The translations under genes and the position numbers were made by a program. From Brevundimonas sp. (lineage in GTDB: Bacteria > Pseudomonadota > Alphaproteobacteria > Caulobacterales > Caulobacteraceae), in contig JAPZRF010000014.1 in NCBI GenBank assembly GCA_027531145.1, positions 1 to 64,000 of the forward strand: a DNA stretch of 64,000 nucleotides. The letters are read 5' to 3'. Position 1 is the stretch's first letter, and each line of letters starts with the position of its first letter. The notes under the pieces were generated by a model. That model made no database searches. It saw only the letters and a list, made by a program, of their open reading frames with translations, and was not told where the DNA came from. Below, piece by piece: positions 49,953-59,315 of the stretch.

Positions 49953-50693
49953 TCACAGCATCGCCATGCCGCCGTTGACGTGCAGGGTCTGGCCGGTGAC
50001 GTAGGCAGCCTCCTCCGAGGCCAGGTAGACCGCCGCGGCGGCGATCTCGTCTCCCGTCCCCAGACGCCCCAACGGGATGCGGCCGAGGATGGCGTCGCGC
50101 TGCTGCTCGTTCAGCACGTCGGTCATGGGCGAGGCGATAAAGCCCGGGGCGATGCAGTTCACGGTGATGCCCCGCGAGCCCACCTCCTGCGCCAGCGACT
50201 TCGAGAAGCCGATCATGCCGGCCTTGGAGGCGGCGTAGTTGGTCTGCCCCGGATTGCCGGTGACGCCGACCACCGAGGTGATGCCTATGATGCGGCCCGA
50301 ACGGCGCTTCATCATGCCCTTCACCGCAGCGCGCGACAGGCGGAAGTAGCTTTCGAGATTGACCTTGAGCACCTGCTCGAAATCCTCGTCCTTCATGCGC
50401 AGGATCAGGCCGTCGCGGGTGATGCCGGCGTTGGCTACCAGCACGTCCAGCGGGGCCCCCGCGGCCGCCTCGGCCGCGCCGACCAGGCCGTCGACCGATT
50501 CGGGGTCCGACAGGTTGGCCGGCGCGGTGACGGCGCGCTCGCCAAGGTCAGCGGCCAGCCCGGCCAGCACGGATTCGCGGGTGCCCGACAGCACCACCGT
50601 GGCGCCCTGGGCATGCAAGGCGCGGGCGATCGCCCCGCCGATGCCGCCGGTGGCGCCGGTCACCAGCGCGGTCTTGCCGGAAAGATTGAACAT
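49953..50693 (-). CDS. fabG: 3-oxoacyl-[acyl-carrier-protein] reductase
   Basis: This NADPH-dependent short-chain reductase of fatty-acid synthesis has the cofactor motif TGATGGIGGAIARAL at residues 13-27, NAG in VLVANAGITRD, the active-site Ser in ITSVVG and the YxxxK pair in TNYAASKAG, with VNCIAPGFIASPMTD following. At 246 residues it has family length. The ATG at 50693 is the family start. Its Shine-Dalgarno lies inside a hairpin (50699-50719). Confidence 0.95.
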   Translation of the reverse strand: MFNLSGKTALVTGATGGIGGAIARALHAQGATVVLSGTRESVLAGLAADLGERAVTAPANLSDPESVDGLVGAAEAAAGAPLDVLVANAGITRDGLILRMKDEDFEQVLKVNLESYFRLSRAAVKGMMKRRSGRIIGITSVVGVTGNPGQTNYAASKAGMIGFSKSLAQEVGSRGITVNCIAPGFIASPMTDVLNEQQRDAILGRIPLGRLGTGDEIAAAAVYLASEEAAYVTGQTLHVNGGMAML

Positions 50694-50698
50694 GGGGA

Positions 50699-50719
50699 GG
50701 CCTCCTCTCAGCGGAGGCC
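50699..50719 (-). promoter_or_regulatory. Hairpin sequestering the fabG ribosome binding site
   Basis: On the minus strand GGCCTCC-GCTGAGA-GGAGGCC forms a perfect 7-bp stem five bases upstream of the fabG ATG. The GGAGG in the 3' arm is the only Shine-Dalgarno candidate, so folding would hide it. Regulation of translation is inferred from the structure only. Confidence 0.45.
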
Positions 50720-50743
50720 GTTCATAGGCCGGGCGCGTGCCGA

Positions 50744-50772
50744 CGTCATCCCCGCGTGACACGGGGATGACG
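50744..50772. repeat. Perfect 11-bp palindrome between clpA and fabG
   Basis: CGTCATCCCCG and CGGGGATGACG flank CGTGACA. Short palindromes with this CATCCCCG core are dispersed in many alphaproteobacterial genomes (recalled). It lies 12 bp beyond the clpA stop and may act as a terminator on the minus strand. Confidence 0.7.
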
Positions 50773-50783
50773 CCGGCCAGTGA

Positions 50784-53099
50784 TCAGGCCGTCGCGTCGG
50801 CGTCGGCCGCTTCCGCGGCCGCGGCACCGGCGTCGGCGGTGATGTCGAAGGCGATCTTGCCGTCCTTCAGCACGACCTTGACGTGCCCGCCCTTGGTCAG
50901 GCGGCCGAACAGGATGTCGTCCGCCAGCGGCTTCTTGATGTGTTCCTGAATGACCCGGGCAAGCGGCCTGGCACCATAGAGCTCGTCAAAGCCGTTCTTG
51001 GCCAGCCAGTCGGTGGCCTCGTCGGTCAGCTGGATGGTGATGTTGCGGTCCGCAAGCTGGGCTTCCAGCTGCAGGATGAACTTGGTCACCACCGACTTGA
51101 TCGTCTCGGCGTCGAGGGCCTTGAAGGCGACAATGGCGTCGAGACGGTTGCGGAACTCCGGGGCGAACAGGCGCTGGATGGCCTTTTCGTCCTCGCCCTC
51201 GACCTTGCCGCGGCCGAAGCCGATGGCGGCCCGGGCATTGTCGGCGGCCCCTGCATTGGTGGTCATGATCAGGACCACGTTGCGGAAGTCGACCTTCTTG
51301 CCGACGGCGTCGGTCAGCATGCCGTTGTCCATCACCTGCAGCAGGATGTTGTAGACGTCCGGGTGGGCCTTCTCGATCTCGTCGAGCAGCACGACGGCAT
51401 GCGGATGCTGATCGACGGCGTCGGTCAGCAGGCCTCCCTGGTCATGGCCGACATAGCCAGGAGGGGCACCGATCAGGCGGCTGACGGTGTGCCGCTCCAT
51501 GTACTCGGACATGTCGAAGCGCAGCATCTCGATGCCGAGAGTCGAGGCCAGCTGCTTGGCAACCTCGGTCTTGCCGACGCCGGTCGGGCCCGAGAACAGG
51601 AAGCAACCGATCGGCTTCTGCGGATCCCGCAGGCCGGCGCGGGCCAGCTTCATGGCGGAGGTGACCTGCTCGATCGCCTGCCCCTGGCCGAAGACGACCC
51701 GGTTCAGGTCCGAGTTCAGCTCGCGCAGGGCCTCGGTGTCGGACTTGGACACCGACTTCGGCGGGATGCGGGCCATCTTGGCGATGACGGCCTCGACCTC
51801 CTTCTGGCCGATCACCTTCTTGCGCCGCGACTCGGGCAGCAGCTTCTGGCTGGCCCCGGCCTCGTCGATCACGTCGATCGCCTTGTCCGGCAGTTTGCGG
51901 TCCGACATGTAGCGCGCCGACAGCTCGACCGCTGTGCGCACCGCCGAGTCGGTGTAGCGGACCTTGTGATGGTCCTCATAGTAGCTCTTCAGGCCGCGCA
52001 GGATCTTCACCGAGTCCTCGACCGTCGGCTCGTTGACGTCGATCTTCTGGAAGCGGCGGACCAGGGCGCGGTCCTTCTCGAAGTGCTGGCGATACTCCTT
52101 GTAGGTCGTAGAGCCCATGCAGCGCAGGTTGCCCGATGCGAGCGCCGGCTTGAGAAGATTCGAGGCATCCATGGCCCCGCCGGAGGTCGCCCCGGCCCCG
52201 ATCACCGTGTGAATCTCGTCGATGAACAGGATCGCGTTGTCGTGGTTCTCGAGTTCCTTGACGACCTGCTTGAGGCGCTCCTCAAAGTCGCCGCGGTAGC
52301 GGGTGCCGGCCAGCAGGGCACCCATATCGAGGCTGTAGATGGTGGCGTCCTTGAGGACGTCCGGCACTTCGCCATTGACGATCTTGCGCGCCAGCCCCTC
52401 AGCGATGGCGGTCTTGCCGACCCCGGGATCGCCGACCAGCAGCGGGTTGTTCTTGGTACGGCGGCACAGGATCTGGATCGAGCGCTCGACCTCGGCCTGG
52501 CGGCCGATCAGCGGATCGACCTTGCCCTGGCGCGACTTCTCGTTGAGGTCGACGCAATAGGCCTCCAGCGCCTCGCCGCCGGACTTGACGGCCTGGGCGT
52601 CCTCGGCGTCCTCGCGCGAGCCGCCGGCGGCGCGGGCCGGTCGGGTTTCCGCCGCCCCCGGCTTCTTGGCGATGCCGTGGGCGATGTAGTTGACCGCGTC
52701 GTACCGCGTCATGTCCTGCTCCTGCAGGAAATAGGCGGCGTGGCTCTCGCGCTCGCTGAAGATGGCGACCAGCACATTGGCACCGGTGACCTCCTCACGC
52801 CCCGAGGACTGGACGTGGATGACGGCGCGCTGGATCACGCGCTGAAAGCCCGCAGTGGGCTTGGCGTCGTCCCCGTCGGAGGTGGCCAGCGCCGACAGGT
52901 CGGTGTCGACATAGAGCGTGAGGGCCCCGCGGAGCGCCGCGAGGTCGACGTTGCAGGCCTGCATGACGCCGGCGGCGTCCGGATCATCGATCAGCGCCAG
53001 CAGCAGGTGCTCGAGGGTCGCATACTCATGCCGACGCGCATTGGCGTAGGCGACTGCGCGATGCAGGGTCTCTTCGAGGGGGCGCGAGAAGGAGGGCAA
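50784..53099 (-). CDS. clpA: ATP-dependent Clp protease ATP-binding subunit ClpA
   Basis: This AAA+ unfoldase feeds substrates to ClpP. It has an N-terminal Clp_N double repeat (about residues 1-140), a first ATPase domain with GDPGVGKTA (about 225-233) and [12 protein letters not shown], and a second with GPTGVGKTE (about 504-512) and [11 protein letters not shown]. The AAIGFGRG segment in domain 2 fits the ClpP-binding IGF/L loop. The C-terminal tail is Ala/Asp-rich. At 771 residues it has family length. It lies 6 bp after clpS. Confidence 0.97.
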   Translation of the reverse strand: MPSFSRPLEETLHRAVAYANARRHEYATLEHLLLALIDDPDAAGVMQACNVDLAALRGALTLYVDTDLSALATSDGDDAKPTAGFQRVIQRAVIHVQSSGREEVTGANVLVAIFSERESHAAYFLQEQDMTRYDAVNYIAHGIAKKPGAAETRPARAAGGSREDAEDAQAVKSGGEALEAYCVDLNEKSRQGKVDPLIGRQAEVERSIQILCRRTKNNPLLVGDPGVGKTAIAEGLARKIVNGEVPDVLKDATIYSLDMGALLAGTRYRGDFEERLKQVVKELENHDNAILFIDEIHTVIGAGATSGGAMDASNLLKPALASGNLRCMGSTTYKEYRQHFEKDRALVRRFQKIDVNEPTVEDSVKILRGLKSYYEDHHKVRYTDSAVRTAVELSARYMSDRKLPDKAIDVIDEAGASQKLLPESRRKKVIGQKEVEAVIAKMARIPPKSVSKSDTEALRELNSDLNRVVFGQGQAIEQVTSAMKLARAGLRDPQKPIGCFLFSGPTGVGKTEVAKQLASTLGIEMLRFDMSEYMERHTVSRLIGAPPGYVGHDQGGLLTDAVDQHPHAVVLLDEIEKAHPDVYNILLQVMDNGMLTDAVGKKVDFRNVVLIMTTNAGAADNARAAIGFGRGKVEGEDEKAIQRLFAPEFRNRLDAIVAFKALDAETIKSVVTKFILQLEAQLADRNITIQLTDEATDWLAKNGFDELYGARPLARVIQEHIKKPLADDILFGRLTKGGHVKVVLKDGKIAFDITADAGAAAAEAADADATA

Positions 53100-53105
53100 G
53101 GGAAC

Positions 53106-53432
53106 TCAGTCCTTTTCCATCGTGCATTGCAGGGGATGCTGGTGACGGCGGGCGGTCTCCACGACCTGGGCGACCTTGGTTTCGGCCACCTCGTAGGTAT
53201 AGACCCCGCAAACTCCGACACCATGCTGATGCACATGCAGCATGATGCGGGTCGCGTCCTCGCGGCTTTTCTGGAAGAACCGCTCCAGCACATAGACGAC
53301 GAATTCCATCGGCGTGTAGTCGTCGTTCAGGATGAGCACCCGATAAAGCGAAGGCTTCTGCAGCTTCGGTCGCGTTTCGGTGACCGTTGCGGTGCCGCCG
53401 CCGGGCTGATCACCTAGTCTCCTGTTGGGCAT
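53106..53432 (-). CDS. clpS: ATP-dependent Clp protease adaptor ClpS
   Basis: This adaptor delivers N-end-rule substrates to ClpA. The domain [20 protein letters not shown] is at about residues 29-48, followed by [20 protein letters not shown] and the C-terminal [10 protein letters not shown]. The N-degron pocket residues in NDDYTPMEF and HVHQHG are present. The ATG at 53432 gives 108 residues, normal for alphaproteobacteria; a longer in-frame start at 53507 is less likely. clpA follows after 6 bp. Confidence 0.96.
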   Translation of the reverse strand: MPNRRLGDQPGGGTATVTETRPKLQKPSLYRVLILNDDYTPMEFVVYVLERFFQKSREDATRIMLHVHQHGVGVCGVYTYEVAETKVAQVVETARRHQHPLQCTMEKD

Positions 53433-53566
53433 TCGTCGTCCGGTTATCAGGGCATTCGGAAACTGAGATAGGGAATGATGGCCGGTTTTGAAGCGGCGTC
53501 CAGTCACAGGTTCCGGCGTCGTGGTCGCGGCTGCATGACATCGCCCGACCGTGGTATCCGCGCCGC

Positions 53567-54502
53567 ATGAGCAGCGCCCCCCTCCCCGACGCCGGCCGCA
53601 ACTGGGTCGACGCCCATGCGCCAGAAGGGCTCAAGCCCTGGCTCAAGCTGGGCCGCTTCGACCGGCCGGTCGGCATATGGCTGCTGCTCCTGCCGGGCTG
53701 GCAGGGGATAGCGCTGGCGCTCGCAGCGGAAGGGCGCGCGCCGGGCCTTTACGCTCTCTGGCTGCTGTTCGGATTCGCCCTGGGTGCCTGCCTGATGCGG
53801 GCCGCAGGGTGCGCCTACAACGACATCGTCGACCGCGACATTGATGCGAAGGTGGCGCGCACCGCCGCGCGGCCGATACCGGCGGGGCGCATCAGCGTGC
53901 GCCAGGCCTGGGGCTTCGTCATCGGCTGCTGCCTCGCCGCCTTCGTGATCCTGCTGACCCTGCCGCCGCTGGCCATCGGCCTGGGCTTCGCCTCGCTCGG
54001 GCTGGTGGCCGCCTACCCCTTCATGAAGCGCATCACCTGGTGGCCCCAGGCCTGGCTGGGCCTGACCTTCAACTGGGGGGCGCTGATGGGCTTCTCCGCG
54101 GCCGGCGGCGCACCTGATCTCTGGCCGGCGGCCCTGCTGCTCTATGCCGCCGGCGTGTTCTGGACCCTCGGCTACGACACCATCTACGCCCTGCAGGACC
54201 TCGAGGACGACGCCCTTGCGGGGGTAAAGTCCTCCGCCGGCCGGCTGGGAGCCGATGTGCGCCGCGGTGTCGGCCTGTTCTATGGCGTCGCCGTCGCCGC
54301 TCTCGCCGCGGCCGTCGTCGTGGCCGGGCTGAGCCCGCTCGCCTGGGTCGGCGTGGCCGCCGTGGCCGTGCACCTGGGCTGGCAGACGCTGAGCCTGCGA
54401 CCTGACGACCCGGGCCGCGCCCTCGCCCTGTTCCGCGCGAATCGCGAGGCCGGGATTTTGTCGCTGATCAGCCTTATGCTGGGCGCTGTGTACCTTTCCT
54501 GA
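53567..54502 (+). CDS. ubiA: 4-hydroxybenzoate octaprenyltransferase
   Basis: This membrane prenyltransferase attaches the polyprenyl tail in ubiquinone synthesis. The first aspartate motif is in [20 protein letters not shown] (about residues 83-102) and the second in [20 protein letters not shown] (about 206-225); about eight membrane helices are visible. At 311 residues it has family length. It is divergent from clpS and is followed 15 bp later by a lipoprotein gene. Confidence 0.95.
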   Translation: MSSAPLPDAGRNWVDAHAPEGLKPWLKLGRFDRPVGIWLLLLPGWQGIALALAAEGRAPGLYALWLLFGFALGACLMRAAGCAYNDIVDRDIDAKVARTAARPIPAGRISVRQAWGFVIGCCLAAFVILLTLPPLAIGLGFASLGLVAAYPFMKRITWWPQAWLGLTFNWGALMGFSAAGGAPDLWPAALLLYAAGVFWTLGYDTIYALQDLEDDALAGVKSSAGRLGADVRRGVGLFYGVAVAALAAAVVVAGLSPLAWVGVAAVAVHLGWQTLSLRPDDPGRALALFRANREAGILSLISLMLGAVYLS

Positions 54503-54517
54503 GTTTCGGAGCCGCCG

Positions 54518-55372
54518 ATGACCTCCGCCCCCGTCCGTCGCCCCGCCAGGTCGCTGCGCGCCGTCCTGCTGCTGACGCTCGGCGTGGCCGCCCTCGCCGG
54601 CTGCCAGCGCCGGGAAGCAGAGCCGGAGACCCCCGCCGAGACCCCTGTCGCCGGTGCCACCGTGACGCCCGCGGACGCCGCGGCACCACTCAACTTCGAT
54701 TCGCGCACCCCCTACGCCGAGGTGGCGCTGCGCCTGCCCGAGGCCGTGGCGCGCCAGCCGGACCTGCACGCCCGCCTCTACGCTGCCGACGTGCGCGACC
54801 TGCGTCAGTTCGCCGAGGGTGCCCAGGCCGACCTGAGCGAATTCGGCGGCGGCGGCATGCGCGGCTACAGCCGCACCATCAGCTGGAGCTCCGGGGCCGA
54901 GACCGGCAAGCTGTTGTCGCTCGGCCGCGAGGTGACAGAGTACACTGGCGGGGCGCACGACAGTCTCGCCTATTCCGCCGTGCTCTGGGACAAGGCGCTC
55001 AAACGGGTTGTCGATCCGGCAGACCTGTTCCGGCCCGGGGCCGACCTGACCGTGCTGGATCGGAACCTGTGCGAGGCGATCAACCTCGCCAGGAAGGCGC
55101 GTGACGCCAGCATTTCCCCGGTCTCACTGGGCGCGAGCGACGACTTCGGATGCCCCCGGGCGGGGGAGACGCCGTTCATGCTGGCCGCCTCGGACCGGCC
55201 GGGCAAGGCCGGCGGCCTGACCTTCCTGATCGCCCCCTACACGGTCGGCCCCTGGGCCGAGGGCAGCTATCAGGTACAGGTGCCGCAGGCGGCGTTCCGC
55301 GAGCTGCTGGCCCCGGCCTATGTCGACGAGTTCGCCGGCGCGCCCGTCAAGGCGGCCGGCGAAGGGCGTTGA
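54518..55372 (+). CDS. DUF3298/DUF4163 (RsiV/PdaC-type) lipoprotein, 284 aa
   Basis: A basic N-terminus, a hydrophobic segment and the lipobox LAGC (C29) mark a lipoprotein signal. The mature part has the PdaC/RsiV-like DUF4163 region (about residues 60-150, with YTGGAHDSLAYSAVLWD) followed by a DUF3298 domain (about 165-265, with FLIAPYTVGPWAEGSYQVQV). The TGGAH motif and PYxxGPxAxG are family hallmarks. In known members this domain binds peptidoglycan or lysozyme; here the role is unknown. Confidence 0.85.
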   Translation: MTSAPVRRPARSLRAVLLLTLGVAALAGCQRREAEPETPAETPVAGATVTPADAAAPLNFDSRTPYAEVALRLPEAVARQPDLHARLYAADVRDLRQFAEGAQADLSEFGGGGMRGYSRTISWSSGAETGKLLSLGREVTEYTGGAHDSLAYSAVLWDKALKRVVDPADLFRPGADLTVLDRNLCEAINLARKARDASISPVSLGASDDFGCPRAGETPFMLAASDRPGKAGGLTFLIAPYTVGPWAEGSYQVQVPQAAFRELLAPAYVDEFAGAPVKAAGEGR

Positions 55373-55390
55373 GGCAAGGCTGACCCACTG

Positions 55391-56380
55391 TCAGTCGGCC
55401 AGGAAGGCGTCGACCGCCTCGGCAAAACGCGCCGGCTGGTCGGACATGATGAAGTGGCGGCTGCCGTCGATGCGGACCAGCTTGACGTTCGGCAAGGCGG
55501 CATACTCGCGGGCCCACAGGGCGTCGGCCATGGCGGCGGGAGCCCCGCCATCTGCGTCGGCGGCGTAGAGGGCGGTGACCGGCGTGGTCATGGCGGCCAG
55601 CTGCGGCCGGGCGTCGTGGGTCATGACATCGCGGATCGCAGCGGCGAGGGCCTGACGGTCGCCAGCCATCGCCCACTCGACCATGGCCGTGCGGACGATC
55701 GGATCCCGGGCGAGGCCGATGGCGGTCTGGCTCTGGCCGGCGCGGAAGGCGGCCTCGGGCGTGGAGAGAATGCCGGCGGCGGCCTGTTCGGCGAACGGAC
55801 GGGCGCTGTCCGCCGTCATGGCCGGGCCGAAGAGGGCCGGGAAGAACGGCAGGCTATCGACACTGAGCAGACGCCCGATGCTGTCGGGATGGGTCTGGGC
55901 CAGGCGAAGACCGATGAGCGCCCCCATGGAGTGGCCGATCACCGAGGGGCGGGTCAGGCCGCGCTCACGGATATAGGCGTCCAGCGCCTCGACGACCGGC
56001 GCCACGAACGGGCCGTCGGTGCCGTGGCTCCAGGGCTCGCCGGCGAAGCCCGCCAGCTGCACCATGTGCACCCGGTGCGTGGCGCTCAGGCGGGTCGCCT
56101 CGGCCCGCCAGACCTCCCGGGAGGAGGCGTAGCCCGGGATCAGGATGACATCCGGCCCGGCGCCCAGCACCTCCACAGACAGGCGGTCGGAGCGGTAGTC
56201 GACGGTCTGCATGACGGCGGCCGCAGTCGTCGGGGCGGCGAAGGCGTCGATGGCCACGGCCAGCGACGGCAGGCAGGCGGCGAGGCCGATCAGGGCGTTG
56301 CGCCAGCGGGCGGCGGAACGAACGGCGGGCGTGGACAGGGCGCGCGAGGTCGCACGCGCCCGGACTTGGGCGTTGAACAT
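55391..56380 (-). CDS. Secreted alpha/beta hydrolase, 329 aa
   Basis: This is an alpha/beta-hydrolase-fold enzyme. An N-terminal stretch with a hydrophobic segment (about residues 28-50, ending DAFAAPT) is a likely signal peptide. The nucleophile elbow GHSMG lies near residue 150, after LIPGYASSREVW (oxyanion region) and before DSLPFFPALF. The catalytic histidine is in DGSRHFIMSDQP near 307. The substrate is unknown. It is 42 bp upstream of the convergent-free gap and on the same strand as module 2; the two sit in tandem, not overlapping. Confidence 0.85.
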   Translation of the reverse strand: MFNAQVRARATSRALSTPAVRSAARWRNALIGLAACLPSLAVAIDAFAAPTTAAAVMQTVDYRSDRLSVEVLGAGPDVILIPGYASSREVWRAEATRLSATHRVHMVQLAGFAGEPWSHGTDGPFVAPVVEALDAYIRERGLTRPSVIGHSMGALIGLRLAQTHPDSIGRLLSVDSLPFFPALFGPAMTADSARPFAEQAAAGILSTPEAAFRAGQSQTAIGLARDPIVRTAMVEWAMAGDRQALAAAIRDVMTHDARPQLAAMTTPVTALYAADADGGAPAAMADALWAREYAALPNVKLVRIDGSRHFIMSDQPARFAEAVDAFLAD

Positions 56381-56422
56381 GACAGTCTCCCTGGAAATCG
56401 GTTGGGGGGTTGGACGCCTGCC

Positions 56423-56632
56423 TCAGGCGGGCGGAAGGGCATGGGGGTTCTCGAAGATCTCCTCCACCGGACGCCCGAACAGGGCGGCGATGCGGTAGGC
56501 GAGATCCAGCGAGGGGTCGTGGCGTTCGGTCTCCAGGGCGATGACCGCCTGACGCGAGACGCCCAGCCGCTCGCCCAGCTCGGCCTGGGTCCAGTTGCGC
56601 TCGACCCGCAGCAGCTTCAGCCGGTTCTTCAT
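56423..56632 (-). CDS. Short XRE-family transcriptional regulator, 69 aa (module 2)
   Basis: This is a bare helix-turn-helix protein: NWTQAELGERLGVSRQAVIA then LETERHDPSLDLAYRIAALF, ending GRPVEEIFENPHALPPA. It is a close paralogue of the regulator at 44472-44660. The ATG overlaps the stop of the upstream membrane gene as ATGA, so the pair is translationally coupled. Confidence 0.9.
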   Translation of the reverse strand: MKNRLKLLRVERNWTQAELGERLGVSRQAVIALETERHDPSLDLAYRIAALFGRPVEEIFENPHALPPA

Positions 56633-57027
56633 CGCGTGTTCCGGATGAACGGGCTGACCAGACCGAACAGGCCCCAGAACAGCGGGTAGATCAGCCAGCC
56701 GGGGGCATGGGGGGCATCGCCGTAGCTCTCCATGAAGCCCCAAGCCGAGAACAGCGCCATGGTGAGGCCCGCGGCGGCGACGAAGCGCTTGGTGTTGAGG
56801 ATGCGCACGAACTCGTCGCTTTCGGCGATCAGCCGCATGGTGGCCCACATCTGGCCCGCGACCAGGGCGGCCACGACGAGGCCGAGCAGCCAGCCCGCAG
56901 GCTTGCCGATGATCTCGTCGAAGGCGCCGAAGATGGCGGCGACATTGACCGCGACATAGCCGGACATGAACAGCCAGGTGCGGATCACATAGCGTTTGTG
57001 GGCGGGGTCCATGGCGCGCATGCTCAT
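56629..57027 (-). CDS. Four-helix membrane protein, 132 aa (module 2)
   Basis: Four hydrophobic segments are visible (about residues 15-37, 42-62, 82-100 and 108-128). The loop between the second and third, RLIAESDEFVRILNTKRF, resembles RADELLRRITVEA in the module 1 membrane protein. It is the first gene of a two-gene unit with the XRE regulator, under a promoter carrying repeated AACATGAC sites. A GGAG is about nine bases before the ATG at 57027. Function unknown. Confidence 0.75.
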   Translation of the reverse strand: MSMRAMDPAHKRYVIRTWLFMSGYVAVNVAAIFGAFDEIIGKPAGWLLGLVVAALVAGQMWATMRLIAESDEFVRILNTKRFVAAAGLTMALFSAWGFMESYGDAPHAPGWLIYPLFWGLFGLVSPFIRNTR

Positions 57028-57054
57028 CTGAGGCTCCAGTGCTGATGTCAGGTG

Positions 57055-57089
57055 AACATGACTCGGTGAAGTAGTTATGTCAACATGAC
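57055..57089 (-). promoter_or_regulatory. Promoter with repeated AACATGAC sites for membrane/XRE module 2
   Basis: On the minus strand TTGACA (57078-57083) and CATGTT (57055-57060) are 17 bp apart. The octamer AACATGAC (plus-strand reading) occurs at 57055-57062 and again at 57082-57089, overlapping both promoter boxes. Further ATGTCA/TGACAT elements lie on each side. This layout fits autoregulation by the XRE protein. Confidence 0.55.
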
Positions 57090-57156
57090 TTTATGTATGG
57101 TTATCATGACATCCGCCGCCGGTTGATCCGTCCGTGGACAGGCGTATCCTCGCGCG

Positions 57157-57954
57157 ATGCCCGCCGCTCCGCGCGTCTCGCCCGCCGCCGTGTTCACCCC
57201 CGAGGAGTGGGTGCCGTTCCAGCGCCGGTCGCCCTTCGCGGGCCTGCTGCTGGTGGCGCACTGCTGGGGCGTGATCGGTCTGGCCATGGCGGCCGCCGTC
57301 ATGTGGCCGGTGCTGATCCCGTTGGCGGTGATGATCATCGGCACGCGGCAGCTGGGGCTCGCCATCCTGATGCACGAGGCGGCGCATGGCGCGCTGTCGC
57401 AAAGCCTGAAGCTCAACGATGCCGTCGGCCACTGGCTGTGCGCCGTGCCGGTTGGCGCGTCGCTGACCGCCTACCGCCCCTACCACCTCGCCCATCACCG
57501 GTTCGCCCAGCAGTCGGAGGATCCGGACAAGGGGCTCTCCGACCCCTTCCCCGTCAGTCCCGCCTCCCTGCGCCGCAAGGTGATCCGCGACCTGACCGGC
57601 CAGACCTTCTTCAAGCAGCGCATCCTGCTGCCGCTTGCGATCCTGCGCAGAGCCAGAGTTGAGGGCGCGAACCACGCCTATGACGCGGCGGTGGTCAGCC
57701 GGTCGATCATCGCCTTTCTCGCGGTCAACGCGGCCCTGGCCACGGGGCTCGCGCTCGTCGGGGCGGGGTGGGCGTTCTGGGTCCTTTGGCTGCTGCCGAT
57801 GGCGACCTGGTTCCCGTTCGTCACCCGCATCCGCAACATCGCCGAGCACGCCTGCGTCGAGGGCTCGGCGGACGACGCCTTCCGCGCTGCCCGCACCACG
57901 CGGGCATCGTGGTGGGAGCGCGCCTTCATCGCCCCAAGTCACCGCGAAGCGTAG
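57157..57954 (+). CDS. Fatty acid desaturase, truncated at the C-terminus (265 aa)
   Basis: This is a membrane-bound di-iron desaturase. The first histidine box HEAAHG (about residues 73-78) and the second HLAHHRF (about 111-117) are present, as is RIRNIAEHAC near 228-237. Relatives continue after an ERxxIAP motif into a third box of the HVEHH type. Here the protein stops at WERAFIAPSHREA, so that box and the last 50 or so residues are missing. A short inverted repeat, GCGAAGC-GTAGGA-GCTTCGC, spans the stop. The missing iron ligands make activity unlikely. The ABC1-family gene starts 9 bp later. Confidence 0.85.
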   Translation: MPAAPRVSPAAVFTPEEWVPFQRRSPFAGLLLVAHCWGVIGLAMAAAVMWPVLIPLAVMIIGTRQLGLAILMHEAAHGALSQSLKLNDAVGHWLCAVPVGASLTAYRPYHLAHHRFAQQSEDPDKGLSDPFPVSPASLRRKVIRDLTGQTFFKQRILLPLAILRRARVEGANHAYDAAVVSRSIIAFLAVNAALATGLALVGAGWAFWVLWLLPMATWFPFVTRIRNIAEHACVEGSADDAFRAARTTRASWWERAFIAPSHREA

Positions 57955-57963
57955 GAGCTTCGC

Positions 57964-59283
57964 ATGCGTCCACCCTCCTCCCTCGGCTCAGGCCGCGCCG
58001 TGCCGTCCGGCCGCCTCAACCGGATGCTGCGCTTCGGCGGGCTGGCGGCAGGGGTCGCCGGCGCCGCGCTCGGCGAGGGCGCGCGGCAGATGGCCGGCGG
58101 CAAGCGCTCCTCCCTCTCCGACGTGCTGCTGACCCCGGCCACCGCCCTGCGCGTCACCGACGAGCTGGCGCGGCTGCGGGGCGCGGCGATGAAGATGGGC
58201 CAGCTGCTGTCGATGGACGCCGGCGAGATGCTGCCGCCGGAGCTGGCGCAGATTCTCGCCCGGCTGCGCGCCGAGGCCCGGCCCATGCCGCCGGCCCAGC
58301 TGGAGGCGGCGCTGAACCGCCGCTGGGGCCGCGACTGGCGTGACCGGCTGGCCCGCTTCGACATCGAGCCCATGGCCGCCGCCTCGATCGGCCAGGTACA
58401 CCGGGCCGCCACCCACGAGGGCGAGACCCTGGCCGTCAAGATCCAGTACCCGGGCGTGGCGCGCAGCATCGACGCCGACCTCGACAACGTCACAGCCCTG
58501 CTCAACCTGTCGGGCGTGCTCCCCAAAGGCCTGGAGATCGCCCCCCTGCTGGCCGAGGCCAAGCGCCAGCTGCACGAAGAGGCGGACTATGAACGCGAGG
58601 CCGCCCAGATGAGCGCCTTCGCCGACCTGCTGGCCGACGATCCGCGCTTCGTTACGCCCCGGCCGTACGCGCCGCTGCTGCGGCCGGACGTCCTGCCGAT
58701 GACCTGGCTGGAGGGTCGACCGATCGAGCAGCTGATCGCTGCGCCCCAGGCGGCTCGAGATGCGGTCATCTCGACTCTTCTGGAGTTGACCCTGCGCGAG
58801 CTGTTCGTCTTCGGGCGGATGCAGACCGATCCCAACTTCGCCAACTATCTGGCCCTGCCCGGCGGGCGCATCGGCCTGCTCGACTTCGGGGCGGCGCGCG
58901 AGATCGGCGCGGACACGACCGAAGCCTACCGCGGCCTTCTGCGCGCCGGACTGTCGGGCGACCGGACCGCCGCGATCGCGGCAGCCCGAGCCGTGGGATT
59001 CTTCGACGAGCGCCTGATCGCGCGGCAGGGGACGGCGGTGGACGAGATCTTCGACCTGGTGCTCGAGCCCCTGTCGCAGTCGGGACCATTCGACTTTGCC
59101 GACCCGGAGGTGGTCCGGCGGTTGCGCGAGCGCAGCATGGCCTTTGCCGAGGACCGGGACGTGTGGAAGGCTCCGCCGCCGGATGTGCTGTTCGTGCAGC
59201 GCAAGCTGGGCGGGATGTATCTGCTGGCGGCGCGGCTGGGGGCGCGGGTCGATGTGCGCGGCCTGATGGCGCGCCACGCTTGA
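57964..59283 (+). CDS. ABC1/UbiB-type atypical kinase (ADCK family)
   Basis: This atypical protein kinase-like ATPase is linked in other organisms to ubiquinone synthesis. The family motif KMGQLLSMDAGEMLPPEL lies near residues 77-94, the Ala-rich loop AAASIGQVHRA near 137-147, the lysine in TLAVKIQYPGVARSIDADLD near 155-174, the DPNFANYL catalytic loop near 286-293 and DFG in GLLDFGAARE near 302-311. At 439 residues it matches the UbiB/ADCK3 group. AGGAG lies in the loop of the inverted repeat just before the ATG. Confidence 0.9.
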   Translation: MRPPSSLGSGRAVPSGRLNRMLRFGGLAAGVAGAALGEGARQMAGGKRSSLSDVLLTPATALRVTDELARLRGAAMKMGQLLSMDAGEMLPPELAQILARLRAEARPMPPAQLEAALNRRWGRDWRDRLARFDIEPMAAASIGQVHRAATHEGETLAVKIQYPGVARSIDADLDNVTALLNLSGVLPKGLEIAPLLAEAKRQLHEEADYEREAAQMSAFADLLADDPRFVTPRPYAPLLRPDVLPMTWLEGRPIEQLIAAPQAARDAVISTLLELTLRELFVFGRMQTDPNFANYLALPGGRIGLLDFGAAREIGADTTEAYRGLLRAGLSGDRTAAIAAARAVGFFDERLIARQGTAVDEIFDLVLEPLSQSGPFDFADPEVVRRLRERSMAFAEDRDVWKAPPPDVLFVQRKLGGMYLLAARLGARVDVRGLMARHA

Positions 59284-59315
59284 CGCCTGCCCGGTGCCGG
59301 CCGCAGTCGGCGGTC

